Of a stretch of 57,289 bases of DNA, positions 25,855 through 33,987 are shown piece by piece. Source of the DNA: Bacteroidota bacterium (lineage in GTDB: Bacteria > Bacteroidota > Bacteroidia > 2-12-FULL-35-15). The position numbers and the translations under genes are program-made. The DNA lies in contig CANIFU010000010.1 of the NCBI GenBank assembly GCA_947466965.1, positions 1-57,289 on the forward strand, in the 5' to 3' direction. The notes beneath the pieces were generated by a model. It was not told the DNA's origin and did no database searches. It worked only from the letters and a program-made list of their open reading frames with translations. Within the stretch, counting starts at the first letter, position 1; each line of letters begins with the position of its first letter.

Positions 25855-27258
25855 TTATATTCTAATACCAATAACCAAAATATCATCGACTTGCTCCAAT
25901 TGGCCTTTCCATAATTCGAAATGATCGTTCAGAATATGCTTTTGTTCTTCCATGCTATGATCCTGTTTCTCAATCAACAATTCTTGAAATTTCTTATATT
26001 TAAATTTCTTTCCTTTCGGGCCACCAAACTGGTCGGCATAACCATCAGTAAACAGATAAACTGAATCCCCTTTTTCCAATTTTATTACATGATTCGTAAA
26101 TACTTTTATTAGTGCATTTTCTGTATCAGCGCCTATAGCCAGTTTGTCTGCCTTCACTTCAATACATTTTTTGTTACGGACAATGTATAAAGGGTTATTT
26201 GCCCCAGCATATTGCAGTTCCAGGCGATCGAAATTGATTGCACACAAAGCCATATCCATTCCGTCTTTAATAGAATTGAGGGTTTTGGTAATTTCCTTAT
26301 TTAAAAAGCCCAACGCATCTGCAGGGGTATTAACTGCAGCATCAGAGGTTGTTTGATTTAAGATTGTACTCCCAATGATGCTCATCAAAGCACCAGGTAC
26401 GCCATGTCCGGTGCAATCAACCGCAGCCATAACAATAATCCGTTCGGATGGGTTCCCATTTTGAGGTGTTGTGTTGACAACAGCATGCCAATAGAAATCG
26501 CCGCTGACAATATCTTTGGGTTTAAATAGGATGAAATAATCCTCCAAAACTTGCTTAATTTTATCTTCAGTTGGCAAAATAGCATGTTGGATGCGCAGCG
26601 CATAGTTGATGCTGTCGCGGATATCTTTATTTTTCTCTTCAATGATTTCATTTTTGATCTCCAATTGTTTATTAGATACAGCCAACGCCAAACGAGCAAT
26701 GATCTCCTTTTTAGTAAGATTTGTTCTGGTATGAATCAGCAAAATAGTAAACAAGGCAACCGAAATTGTAAGCATTCCGCCATTAATAAGCATATCAGTG
26801 ACCGACAAATGGCCAAAAATAAGAAAGCAGACAATGTTTGCAAAAAGAGAAATAGCGACAACCCAGTAAGAAAAAATTGGACGCCACAAAACAAACATCC
26901 CTGCACCAATAAACAAAGCTATATAAGCAAACGTGTGTTTTTGAAGTTCAGAAACATTTAAAACACTGAACATATAAGCATTCTGAACCGAAATGCCAAC
27001 AAAAGGAATAAAAGCAATTATCTCAGGATGTTCTAAAAATTTGCTCTTCCGAAGAAGAACAACAAGAGTAAGAAAAGTAACCGATATACGAAAAATAAAA
27101 AAATCAGTAAAATGATTGGGGCTATTAAAATAATCGGCAATGGCCCAAACAGGATTTAAAGCAACCGCTACCCATGCAATAAGAACGTGGTATTTAAAAG
27201 CTGCTGCTTTTAGTTCGGGTTTCCAATCAAGGGGAGTAATTTGACTGATTTTCGCCAT
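25855..27258 (-). CDS. Multi-spanning membrane SpoIIE/PP2C serine phosphatase
   Basis: The start at 27258 gives MAKISQITPLDWKPELKAAAF; the frame opens seven codons earlier. About six hydrophobic helices occupy residues 20-190. A coiled coil (ARLALAVSNKQLEIKNEIIEEKNKDI) leads to a SpoIIE domain near 235-466, with PKDIVSGDFYWHAV, AVDCTGHGVPGALMS and LFTDGYADQFGG. The phosphatase half is a close paralogue of the one encoded just downstream, including matching C-terminal ends (QVDDILVIGIRI). It probably dephosphorylates the SiaC-like protein or a paralogue; this is inferred from context. Confidence 0.9.
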   Translation of the reverse strand: MAKISQITPLDWKPELKAAAFKYHVLIAWVAVALNPVWAIADYFNSPNHFTDFFIFRISVTFLTLVVLLRKSKFLEHPEIIAFIPFVGISVQNAYMFSVLNVSELQKHTFAYIALFIGAGMFVLWRPIFSYWVVAISLFANIVCFLIFGHLSVTDMLINGGMLTISVALFTILLIHTRTNLTKKEIIARLALAVSNKQLEIKNEIIEEKNKDIRDSINYALRIQHAILPTEDKIKQVLEDYFILFKPKDIVSGDFYWHAVVNTTPQNGNPSERIIVMAAVDCTGHGVPGALMSIIGSTILNQTTSDAAVNTPADALGFLNKEITKTLNSIKDGMDMALCAINFDRLELQYAGANNPLYIVRNKKCIEVKADKLAIGADTENALIKVFTNHVIKLEKGDSVYLFTDGYADQFGGPKGKKFKYKKFQELLIEKQDHSMEEQKHILNDHFELWKGQLEQVDDILVIGIRI

Positions 27259-27276
27259 AATTATTTTTAATGCAAT

Positions 27277-27304
27277 CAAATTTACTCTTTAATAATTGTA
27301 CAAA
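27277..27304 (-). promoter_or_regulatory. Predicted promoter for membrane SpoIIE gene
   Basis: On the minus strand TTTG (27304-27301) and TAAATTTG (27284-27277) are 16 bases apart. The start codon at 27258 is 18 bases downstream, giving a short leader. Confidence 0.5.
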
Positions 27305-27428
27305 CAAATCTTTTATTTTTGGATATACGATCAAATTGAAGGCAAACACAAAAAAAGGTTCAGTTCATATAAAAATAGTTTTATCAATTAAATGATTGTA
27401 AAAATTAACAAAGTGGTTTTAAACAAGG

Positions 27429-27456
27429 TTGATACGTTTAATAATTTCTATTTTTG
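27429..27456 (+). promoter_or_regulatory. Predicted promoter for SAM methyltransferase
   Basis: TTG at 27429-27431 and TATTTTTG at 27449-27456 are 17 bases apart, matching the Bacteroidota consensus. The start codon is 16 bases downstream of the -7 element. Confidence 0.55.
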
Positions 27457-27472
27457 CAACAAATAATTATAA

Positions 27473-28222
27473 ATGTCCGGAAGTAAACATACAGAATGGT
27501 TTGAAAGTTGGTTTGATTCACCCTATTACCACCTGCTCTATAAAAATAGAGATTTTACTGAAGCTGAATTGTTTATCGACAATCTGATTCAACTTCTTCA
27601 ACCTGCAAACGAAAGTCGTTTTTTGGATTTAGGTTGCGGGAAAGGACGTCACTCTTTTTATCTCAATCAAAAAGGTTTTGATGTAACAGGCGTAGATCTT
27701 TCTGAAGAAAGTATTCGTTATGCAAAACAATTGGAGAATAACAAGCTGCATTTTTATGTGCACGATATGCGGAAACTATTCAGAACAAATTATTTTGATA
27801 TTATCGTAAATTTATTTACAAGCTTTGGATATTTTGAACATAAACGAGATGATCAGTCAACATTTGATTCCGTTTGTAAAGGATTGAAGGCAGAAGGTAT
27901 TTTTGTAATAGACTTTATGAATTCAAAAAAAGTAATTTCTAATTTAACCTCTAACGAAACAAAAATTATAGAAGGAATTGAATTTAAAATCAGTAAAAAA
28001 GTTGAAAATAATTTCATTATCAAACAAATTGAGTTCACAGACAAAGGCAAAAAATATTTTTTTCAAGAGCGTGTAAAAGCATTAATGCTTCCCGATTTCG
28101 AAAAATACATTGATGCAAACAAACTTAAAATAGTACATTTGCGGGGCAATTACAACCTGGAGGAATTTAATGAAATGAGTTCGGACAGATTGATAATAAT
28201 TGCAAAGAAAAATATAAGATGA
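27473..28222 (+). CDS. Class I SAM-dependent methyltransferase
   Basis: The 249-residue cytosolic protein has a class I methyltransferase fold: SAM-binding motif I in RFLDLGCGKGRHSFYLNQKGFDVTGVDLS near residues 43-71, an acidic loop HDMRKLFRTNYFDIIVNLFTSFGYF near 94-118, and FVIDFMN near 140. The motif order resembles the Methyltransf_25 group. Substrate residues are not conserved enough to name a target. It stands alone, divergent from the SpoIIE cluster, with a ZIP transporter gene 59 bases downstream. Confidence 0.85.
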   Translation: MSGSKHTEWFESWFDSPYYHLLYKNRDFTEAELFIDNLIQLLQPANESRFLDLGCGKGRHSFYLNQKGFDVTGVDLSEESIRYAKQLENNKLHFYVHDMRKLFRTNYFDIIVNLFTSFGYFEHKRDDQSTFDSVCKGLKAEGIFVIDFMNSKKVISNLTSNETKIIEGIEFKISKKVENNFIIKQIEFTDKGKKYFFQERVKALMLPDFEKYIDANKLKIVHLRGNYNLEEFNEMSSDRLIIIAKKNIR

Positions 28223-28281
28223 CTTCATAACAACCTTTGAATGAGGCAAATTGAATAAGCATAAAAAACAACGTTAACATC

Positions 28282-28998
28282 ATGAATTATTTAATGTACT
28301 TCATTCTTTTTTTATCTGTGATCATTAGTGGAACAAGCGTGCTATTCATTAACATCAGCAGCAAAAACCTAAAACTACTTCTCTCCTTTAGTGGAGCATT
28401 CTTATTTGCAATAAGTGTACTACACTTAATTCCTGAAATTTATTTATCAGGAACTCCGGATATAGGCATTTATATTTTAATAGGCTTTTTCGCTCAGATA
28501 TTATTGGAATTTTTCTCTGAAGGAATTGAACACGGACACATTCACGTTCACAAGCACGACGATCATCACACTGCATTTCCTTATGCCATGATGATCGGTT
28601 TATCTATTCATTCATTTTTAGAAGGAATGCCTTTGGCGAATATGAAAGCAGATGCCCATAACTCTTTACTTACAGGAATAGTTATGCACAATATTCCTAT
28701 TGCAATTGCATTGATGACCATGCTATTACAATCGCACATCAGCAAACAAAAGGCCATCCTTTGGCTTTTCATATTTGCTTTTGTTACGCCATTAGGAACC
28801 TTAACAAGCTTTGCGATCGGACAGAATCTATTATTTGATTTTTCAATCTATTTTAACAAGATTATGGCGGTAGTTATTGGAATTTTCTTGCACATATCCA
28901 CTACCATCTTATTTGAAACAAGTGAAAATCACAGGTTCAATTTGATCAAATTTGCAATGATTTTAATGGGAGCAGGAACTGCAATTGTGCTGATGTAA
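28282..28998 (+). CDS. ZIP-family metal transporter
   Basis: The 238-residue protein has about seven to eight membrane helices. A His-rich cytoplasmic loop (EHGHIHVHKHDDHHT, near residues 86-100) is typical of ZIP zinc or iron importers. The binuclear metal-site motifs are visible as HSFLEGMPL near 112 and VMHNIPIAIAL near 134; the second lacks the usual EG after HNIP, having IA instead. It probably moves divalent metal, most likely Zn2+, across the inner membrane. Specificity is not determined. Confidence 0.88.
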   Translation: MNYLMYFILFLSVIISGTSVLFINISSKNLKLLLSFSGAFLFAISVLHLIPEIYLSGTPDIGIYILIGFFAQILLEFFSEGIEHGHIHVHKHDDHHTAFPYAMMIGLSIHSFLEGMPLANMKADAHNSLLTGIVMHNIPIAIALMTMLLQSHISKQKAILWLFIFAFVTPLGTLTSFAIGQNLLFDFSIYFNKIMAVVIGIFLHISTTILFETSENHRFNLIKFAMILMGAGTAIVLM

Positions 28999-29125
28999 TT
29001 AATTATTGTTTATTTTACACTGCTATAAAAAATAATTTTCTTATGCATGCGAAAAGTTACAAATGAATTTGTGAATAGATATCGAATAAATATTCAGGAG
29101 TCAAATAAAGAAAAGAGTTCCTAAC

Positions 29126-29593
29126 TTATTTCAATTCAGCCAACACTTCTTTAATCTTAATAAAATTAGGAATTTCAGCAGCTTTTTCAAGCACTTCAGC
29201 ATATCGAACAATACCATCTTTATCGATTACAAATGCCGAACGTTTTGAAACACCATTCATACCGAAAAATGTTTCATACAAAGAACCATAAGCTTTTGAA
29301 ACCTCCTTATTAAAATCAGAAAGTAAAGGAAAATTCAAATTTTGTTCTTCTTTAAATTTAGCAAGAACGAACATGGAATCTACAGAAACACCATATACAT
29401 TGGCATTCGCAGCATTATAGGAAGCTATATCATCGCGCATAGCGCACAATTCAGCAGTGCATGTTCCGGTGAAAGCCAAGGGAAAAAATAATAATAATAC
29501 ATTTTTTCCTTTTTGTTGTTCTAATGAAACTTCATTTTTATCACTGTCTAAAAGTGTGAATGAAGGAGCCTTCTGTCCAATATCTAATGCCAT
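29126..29593 (-). CDS. Peroxiredoxin of the AhpE/BCP-like group
   Basis: The 155-residue thiol peroxidase starts MALDIGQKAPSFTLLDSDKNEVSL. The peroxidatic cysteine lies in FPLAFTGTCTAELCAMRDD near residue 45, with a further Cys five residues later. The conserved Arg is in KRSAFVIDKDGIVRY near 118. It reduces hydroperoxides in the cytosol; the electron donor is not evident. It is divergently oriented to the Prx1-type peroxiredoxin gene, 130 bases away, so two different peroxide-scavenging enzymes share one intergenic region. Confidence 0.9.
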   Translation of the reverse strand: MALDIGQKAPSFTLLDSDKNEVSLEQQKGKNVLLLFFPLAFTGTCTAELCAMRDDIASYNAANANVYGVSVDSMFVLAKFKEEQNLNFPLLSDFNKEVSKAYGSLYETFFGMNGVSKRSAFVIDKDGIVRYAEVLEKAAEIPNFIKIKEVLAELK

Positions 29594-29655
29594 AGTATTA
29601 ATTATTTTTTAAATTGAACAATAAAAATAACTAAATGTTTAAGATATAAATCATT

Positions 29656-29683
29656 TTTGATGGATCATTTTTTTGTAAATTTG
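29656..29683 (+). promoter_or_regulatory. Predicted promoter for 2-Cys peroxiredoxin
   Basis: TTTG at 29656-29659 and TAAATTTG at 29676-29683 are 16 bases apart. The leader to the ATG at 29724 is about 35 bases. No OxyR-like site was evident by eye. Confidence 0.55.
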
Positions 29684-29723
29684 GCCAGAATAAATTGTTA
29701 AACCTTAAAAAACACATAAAACA

Positions 29724-30353
29724 ATGTCATTAGTAGGAAAAAAAGCGCCATCATTTAAAGCGCAAGCAGTAGTAAACGGAGGAGAAATTGTTGCAGACTT
29801 CTCACTAGATCAATATATCGGAAAAAAACATGTGATTTTCTTTTTCTATCCAAAAGATTTCACATTTGTATGTCCGACAGAATTACATGCATTTCAAGAA
29901 AAAATTGCGGAGTTCGAATCACGTAATGTTGCCGTTGTTGCTTGCTCAACAGATACGGAGCAATCTCATTGGGGTTGGTTACAAGTACCGAAAGCACAAG
30001 GAGGAATCCAAGGGGTTAACTATCCCATTGTTGCTGATACTACAAAAACAATATCGATGAATTACGATGTATTATTTGGTGAATACGAAGTAGATGACAA
30101 CAATCAATTAGTAGCAAACGGACCAATGATTGCTTTCCGCGGATTATACCTGATTGATAAAAACGGAATCGTGCGTCACCAATTGATCAACGATTTATCT
30201 TTAGGACGTAATGTAGAAGAAGCCCTTCGTATGGTTGATGCCTTGCAATTCAATGAAGAGAATGGAGAAGTTTGTCCTGCAAACTGGCATAAAGGCGATA
30301 CTGCAATGAAAGCAACACATGATGGTGTGGCAACTTATTTAGCAAAAAACTAA
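29724..30353 (+). CDS. Typical 2-Cys peroxiredoxin (Prx1/AhpC class)
   Basis: The 209-residue enzyme has the peroxidatic cysteine in PKDFTFVCPTELHAFQEK near residue 50 and the resolving cysteine in ENGEVCPANWHKGD near 184, so it works as an obligate homodimer. The C-terminal TAMKATHDGVATYLAKN keeps the tail seen in Bacteroidota members. It detoxifies H2O2 and alkyl hydroperoxides. No AhpF follows; the reductant is probably thioredoxin. A strong terminator closes the gene. Confidence 0.94.
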   Translation: MSLVGKKAPSFKAQAVVNGGEIVADFSLDQYIGKKHVIFFFYPKDFTFVCPTELHAFQEKIAEFESRNVAVVACSTDTEQSHWGWLQVPKAQGGIQGVNYPIVADTTKTISMNYDVLFGEYEVDDNNQLVANGPMIAFRGLYLIDKNGIVRHQLINDLSLGRNVEEALRMVDALQFNEENGEVCPANWHKGDTAMKATHDGVATYLAKN

Positions 30354-30379
30354 TTGTTAACATTTTTTAATAATAACAG

Positions 30380-30412
30380 AAACGTCCTTCAGTAATGGAG
30401 GACGTTTTTTAT
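30380..30412 (+). terminator. Rho-independent terminator after 2-Cys peroxiredoxin
   Basis: A perfect 9-bp stem (30380-30388 with 30399-30407) with a ten-base loop is followed by a T run. It precedes the ompH-like promoter. Confidence 0.9.
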
Positions 30413-30414
30413 TT

Positions 30415-30422
30415 TATCTTTG
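30415..30422 (+). promoter_or_regulatory. Predicted -7 element for OmpH-like gene
   Basis: TATCTTTG matches TAnnTTTG directly after the peroxiredoxin terminator and 24 bases before the ATG at 30447. No clear -33 element is seen. Confidence 0.4.
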
Positions 30423-30446
30423 AGTATTCAATAAAACTAAAAATTA

Positions 30447-31088
30447 ATGAACAAAAATTTCTCACTCATCTTGAACGCGATCATAGCAGTGGCTATTGGC
30501 GTATTGTATTATTTACATTTTTCTGCAGGCTCAACTGCAGATGAAAAAATAAACGTAGCAGACACTTTAGCAGTTGAGAAACCAATTATAATGGCTCCTT
30601 CTGAAATAAAGGCATCCAAGATTGTGTTCGTTAATTTAGATATATTAAGTGATGGTTATGATTTCCTTAAAGATGTGAGCTCGTCAGCACAGGCAGAGCA
30701 AAATAATTTACAAAATCAATACCAAACTAAAGGAGAAAAATTGCAACAGGATTATATGCAGTTTCAGGAAAAAGCGAACAAAGGATTGTTGTCTGAAAAT
30801 CAAATAGCTACTGAGCAGGAAAAATTTACAAGCAGAAAAGAAGAACTCGATCAGCTTCAATTAAAATCAGAAGCATTAGGAGAAAAAATTCAAGCAAGAA
30901 CAGAAGAAGCAAGAAAAAATCTTACAGATTACATCAAAGAATATAACAAATCAGGCAACTATAATTATGTTTTAGCATATAGCGAAGGTCCATTAAGCCC
31001 TGTTTTACTCGCTAACGACAGCCTCGACATCACAAACGACATTCTAGAAGGAATTAACGCTCAATACAGAGCAAAGAAGAAAAAATAA
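30447..31088 (+). CDS. OmpH/Skp-family periplasmic chaperone
   Basis: The 213-residue protein has an N-terminal signal or anchor (NFSLILNAIIAVAIGVLYYLHF) and then the Skp/OmpH layout: a strand KIVFVNLDILSDGYDFLKD near residue 58, long charged coiled-coil helices between about 75 and 165 (LQNQYQTKGEKLQQDYMQFQEK), and a final segment YNYVLAYSEGPLSPVLLANDSLDITNDILEGIN. Skp trimers hold unfolded outer-membrane proteins in their tentacle-like helices. The bamA partner often next to such genes is not here. Confidence 0.88.
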   Translation: MNKNFSLILNAIIAVAIGVLYYLHFSAGSTADEKINVADTLAVEKPIIMAPSEIKASKIVFVNLDILSDGYDFLKDVSSSAQAEQNNLQNQYQTKGEKLQQDYMQFQEKANKGLLSENQIATEQEKFTSRKEELDQLQLKSEALGEKIQARTEEARKNLTDYIKEYNKSGNYNYVLAYSEGPLSPVLLANDSLDITNDILEGINAQYRAKKKK

Positions 31089-31137
31089 AGAAACGAGTAA
31101 ACATTATACAAGTACCCATAAACAATACTATAAAAAA

Positions 31138-31551
31138 ATGGAATCGAACGCAACGACAGGGAATTTAATTCACAAGATCAGACATGTTGAAATATTTCAC
31201 GATACATTTAAGATCGGTAACAGATATATACCTACGGCTGAAGTTGGTGAAAACGAATATACATTACGTTATAACCTCATCAAAGAAGAAAACGAAGAAT
31301 ATTTAGAAGCTTGCAAAAATAATGACTTAGTAGAAATTGCGGATGCATTGGGCGATCAGCTTTATATTTTATTCGGTACAATTTTACGTCACGGTTTGCA
31401 ACATAAGATAGAAGAAGTATTTGATGAAATTCAACGAAGCAATATGAGCAAATTGGATGAGAACGGGCAACCGATATTTAGAGAGGATGGAAAAATTTTG
31501 AAGAGTAATTTATATTTCAAGCCAAACATTAAAGAGATTCTTGAAAAATAA
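31138..31551 (+). CDS. MazG-like/PRA-PH-type nucleotide pyrophosphohydrolase
   Basis: The 137-residue all-helical protein carries the EExxE...ExxDxxxD signature of the all-alpha NTP pyrophosphohydrolases: LIKEENEEYLEACKNNDLVEIADALGDQLYILFGTILRHG, near residues 46-86. These residues bind Mg2+ and cleave a nucleotide between the alpha and beta phosphates. The YILFGTILRHG segment resembles the single-domain group annotated as phosphoribosyl-ATP pyrophosphohydrolase-like, but no histidine gene is nearby. It follows the ompH-like gene by 49 bases. A full MazG is encoded at 47492-48259. Confidence 0.8.
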   Translation: MESNATTGNLIHKIRHVEIFHDTFKIGNRYIPTAEVGENEYTLRYNLIKEENEEYLEACKNNDLVEIADALGDQLYILFGTILRHGLQHKIEEVFDEIQRSNMSKLDENGQPIFREDGKILKSNLYFKPNIKEILEK

Positions 31552-31556
31552 TCATG

Positions 31557-32174
31557 TTACACAAACACTTTATAAACCATTATCAGTCCTGAAATCATTA
31601 TAATAATTCCGGCTATAATGCTTATAATACGTAACACTTTGTCACTCAAAAATTTACTTATTTTATTGGCTGAATAAGCTTTTAATACATCTGTAAAAAA
31701 AACAGTTAAGAGAGAGGCAAAAAAGAAAAACAATATATGAATATAAGTATACTCTTTATTAGAACTCACTGTTACAACAAAAGCCATCCACAAACCAATC
31801 ACAATTGGATTTAACAGATTCAGAAAAAAACCTTTAATGATGTATATAGGAATACTTACCGCTTTCACCTCAAGATCTTTTTCCTCGACTTTTTTGCGTT
31901 GAAATACGCTAAAAAAACCAAACATAACCAATACGGTACCTCCTACTAAGCCGATATATAGTTTATTTTGAGGATTATCAAAAAACTGAGCTACACCAAA
32001 ATAAGCTAAAAGAACACAAAGCACATCACTGAGAAAAATACCGAATGCAAGTCCAAGTGCGGGTTTAAATCCTCGCTTTGTGCTTGTTTGTATCAATGCA
32101 AAAAACGAAGGGCCAAGAGAAAGTGCTAATGCAAAACCCAATGCTAATCCTTGAAAAATAGCTTTAAAAATCAT
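31557..32174 (-). CDS. LysE/RhtB-family amino-acid exporter
   Basis: The 205-residue membrane protein has six hydrophobic helices. The N-terminal signature ALGFALALSLGPSFFALIQTSTKRGFKPALGLAFGIFLSDVLCVLLAY (residues 12-59) matches LysE-type translocators, and the second half has GFFLNLLNPIVIGLWMAF near 114. It exports amino acids or other small metabolites; the substrate cannot be told. It starts 4 bases after the GH3 gene ends, so the two are probably co-transcribed. An exporter beside an acyl-adenylating GH3 enzyme is suggestive but unproven. Confidence 0.88.
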   Translation of the reverse strand: MIFKAIFQGLALGFALALSLGPSFFALIQTSTKRGFKPALGLAFGIFLSDVLCVLLAYFGVAQFFDNPQNKLYIGLVGGTVLVMFGFFSVFQRKKVEEKDLEVKAVSIPIYIIKGFFLNLLNPIVIGLWMAFVVTVSSNKEYTYIHILFFFFASLLTVFFTDVLKAYSANKISKFLSDKVLRIISIIAGIIIMISGLIMVYKVFV

Positions 32175-32178
32175 AATA

Positions 32179-33708
32179 TTACTTTTTTATTTTCAAGTAG
32201 GATTCCCATTCTAACAATTGATTTTTTTTCAAAACACGAGGAAACTTAAATGAAGAACCAACCTTCCCTTTCGTTTTCATGTAATTGTAAAAAGTGCTAG
32301 ACGGAAGTACATCCACAATTACATCTTTCAAGGCAGCTATCCGTTCCACTTTATAGTCATCATTCAAGTCCATGAGCGTTTCATCCAAGCGTTTTTTCAA
32401 CAACTTAATATCAACGGTGTCATCCGTTCCTATAAACCAATGATGCGCAAACATGGTATCATAATTTATTCCAGCAACTGAAAATTCCTTAATATCGATA
32501 TTCAATTCAGCAGAAACCAATTCAACAGCACGGTTCATATTATCCTGAGAAAGATGTTCGCCACACAAACTCAAAAAATGCTTCGTTCTACCTGTTATAA
32601 TGATTTCATTTTTTTCTACAGACGTAAATTTTATAACGTCACCAATCAAATAGCGCCAGGTTCCAGAGCATGTTGTAACCAGTAAAGCATATTCCTGTCC
32701 TTCTTTAACCTGATCAATGTGAAGCGTTTCAGGATTTTCAAGAATATTACCATCATCGTCAAAATTCTTTTCATTAAATGGAATAAATTCAAAAAACAAT
32801 CCGTTATCAAGCATCATCTTCATTGATTCAGACTCTTGACGAGTCTGAAAAGCGATATAACCTTCTGATGCAAGATACGTATCGAGATAAACAATGGAGC
32901 GCGATAATAATTTTTCAAATCCTTTTTTGTAAGGCGCAAATGAAACACCACCATGTATGTAAACATTTAAATTCGGCCATACATCATGAATCGTTTCCAC
33001 ATTATAATCAGCAATAATTTTTTCAAATAAAATTTGTATCCAAGCAGGAACGCCGCAAACAATGCCAATATCCCAGTCTTTGGCTTTTTTACTGATCTCT
33101 TCTAATTTGGCTTCCCAATTTCGTTCCCGTGAAATTTTTTTTCCAGGCTTATTGAAGCTTTGCACATAAAAAGGAATATTACTGGTAGTGATGCCGCTTA
33201 AATCACCTTCATAACAATTACCATTGTATTTTAAATCGGTACTACCACCTACCATCAAAACACCTCTTTCAAAATGTTCTTTAGGTAATCCGCAATGAAC
33301 CTGAGAAATCATGAGACGCAAACTCACTTTCTGAATCACTTTGAGCATGTCTGTTGTAACAGGAATATATTTACTTGACGATTCGGATGTACCGGAGCTG
33401 AGTGCAAAATATTTTATTTTATTCGGCCAACAAACATTCGGTTCGCCTTCTTTGGCACGATACCACCAGTTTTCATACATCGAATTATAATCATGTGTTT
33501 TCACTGTTTTTTGAAAAGCACTTATCACATCCGCTTGGCCTAATATTTTTGAGAAATTATAATGCGAACCGAAAGCAGTAAATTCTGCTTTAGCAAGTAA
33601 TTTCTTCAATACTTTTGCTTGTTGTTTATAACCGTCTTTCTTTCGAATTTTGGGTAATTTCTCCCTTAACTCAAACGAACGCTTTATAACAGAACCAATG
33701 ATTGCCAT
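32179..33708 (-). CDS. GH3-family acyl-adenylate-forming protein
   Basis: The 509-residue protein resembles GH3 auxin-responsive proteins, which adenylate a carboxylic acid and conjugate it to an amino acid in plants. Visible blocks are KIKYFALSSGTSESSSKYIPVT near residue 105 (ATP/phosphate loop), YLASEGYIAF near 280, LLVTTCSGTWRYLIGDVIKF near 342, and ITGRTKHFLSLCGEHLSQDNM near 370. The bacterial function is unknown. The gene shares an apparent operon with the LysE-type exporter, which would fit synthesis and export of an acyl-amino acid, but that is inference. Confidence 0.85.
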   Translation of the reverse strand: MAIIGSVIKRSFELREKLPKIRKKDGYKQQAKVLKKLLAKAEFTAFGSHYNFSKILGQADVISAFQKTVKTHDYNSMYENWWYRAKEGEPNVCWPNKIKYFALSSGTSESSSKYIPVTTDMLKVIQKVSLRLMISQVHCGLPKEHFERGVLMVGGSTDLKYNGNCYEGDLSGITTSNIPFYVQSFNKPGKKISRERNWEAKLEEISKKAKDWDIGIVCGVPAWIQILFEKIIADYNVETIHDVWPNLNVYIHGGVSFAPYKKGFEKLLSRSIVYLDTYLASEGYIAFQTRQESESMKMMLDNGLFFEFIPFNEKNFDDDGNILENPETLHIDQVKEGQEYALLVTTCSGTWRYLIGDVIKFTSVEKNEIIITGRTKHFLSLCGEHLSQDNMNRAVELVSAELNIDIKEFSVAGINYDTMFAHHWFIGTDDTVDIKLLKKRLDETLMDLNDDYKVERIAALKDVIVDVLPSSTFYNYMKTKGKVGSSFKFPRVLKKNQLLEWESYLKIKK

Positions 33709-33791
33709 CCTTTGAATTGATTATTCCTTTTTTTAAAAATTTTTACTAATGTAACAATTATAAAATTAATTTAAAAGATTTTTTCAAATAA

Positions 33792-33911
33792 ATATTGTCT
33801 GAAAATTTGATTCTTTACAGCGAAGCTAGTTTGGTGTTTGCAATTTTTAAATTCTCTTTTTTTTTAAAGCAAGCATCGCATTTAAGCAAGGTGAAGGGTA
33901 TGCCACCTTAA
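33792..33911 (+). other. Coding-like intergenic stretch with hairpin
   Basis: In the gap between the M42 and GH3 genes, a plus-strand frame stays open for 39 codons and reads like protein, including FFLKQASHLSKVKGMPP before a stop at 33909-33911. It has no obvious start. Its end overlaps a hairpin with 6-bp arms (33888-33893 with 33904-33909). It may be a degraded gene or dispersed repeat. Confidence 0.25.
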
Positions 33912-33961
33912 TCAAAAGATGTTTTTTTGAATATGAACAATTTAGTTCAATTATTTTTCAA

Positions 33962-33985
33962 TAAAAAAAGGGCCAGAGCCCTTTT
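33962..33985 (-). terminator. Rho-independent terminator after M42 peptidase
   Basis: On the minus strand an 8-bp stem (33985-33978 with 33973-33966) with a four-base loop is followed by T residues. It lies just after the M42 stop at 33988. Confidence 0.88.
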
Positions 33986-33987
33986 CA

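Noticed and set aside
29077-29090. Palindrome ACAAATGAATTTGT near the end of the ZIP transporter gene
   Set aside because: Arms of six bases with a two-base centre and no T run; too short for a terminator and no known operator.
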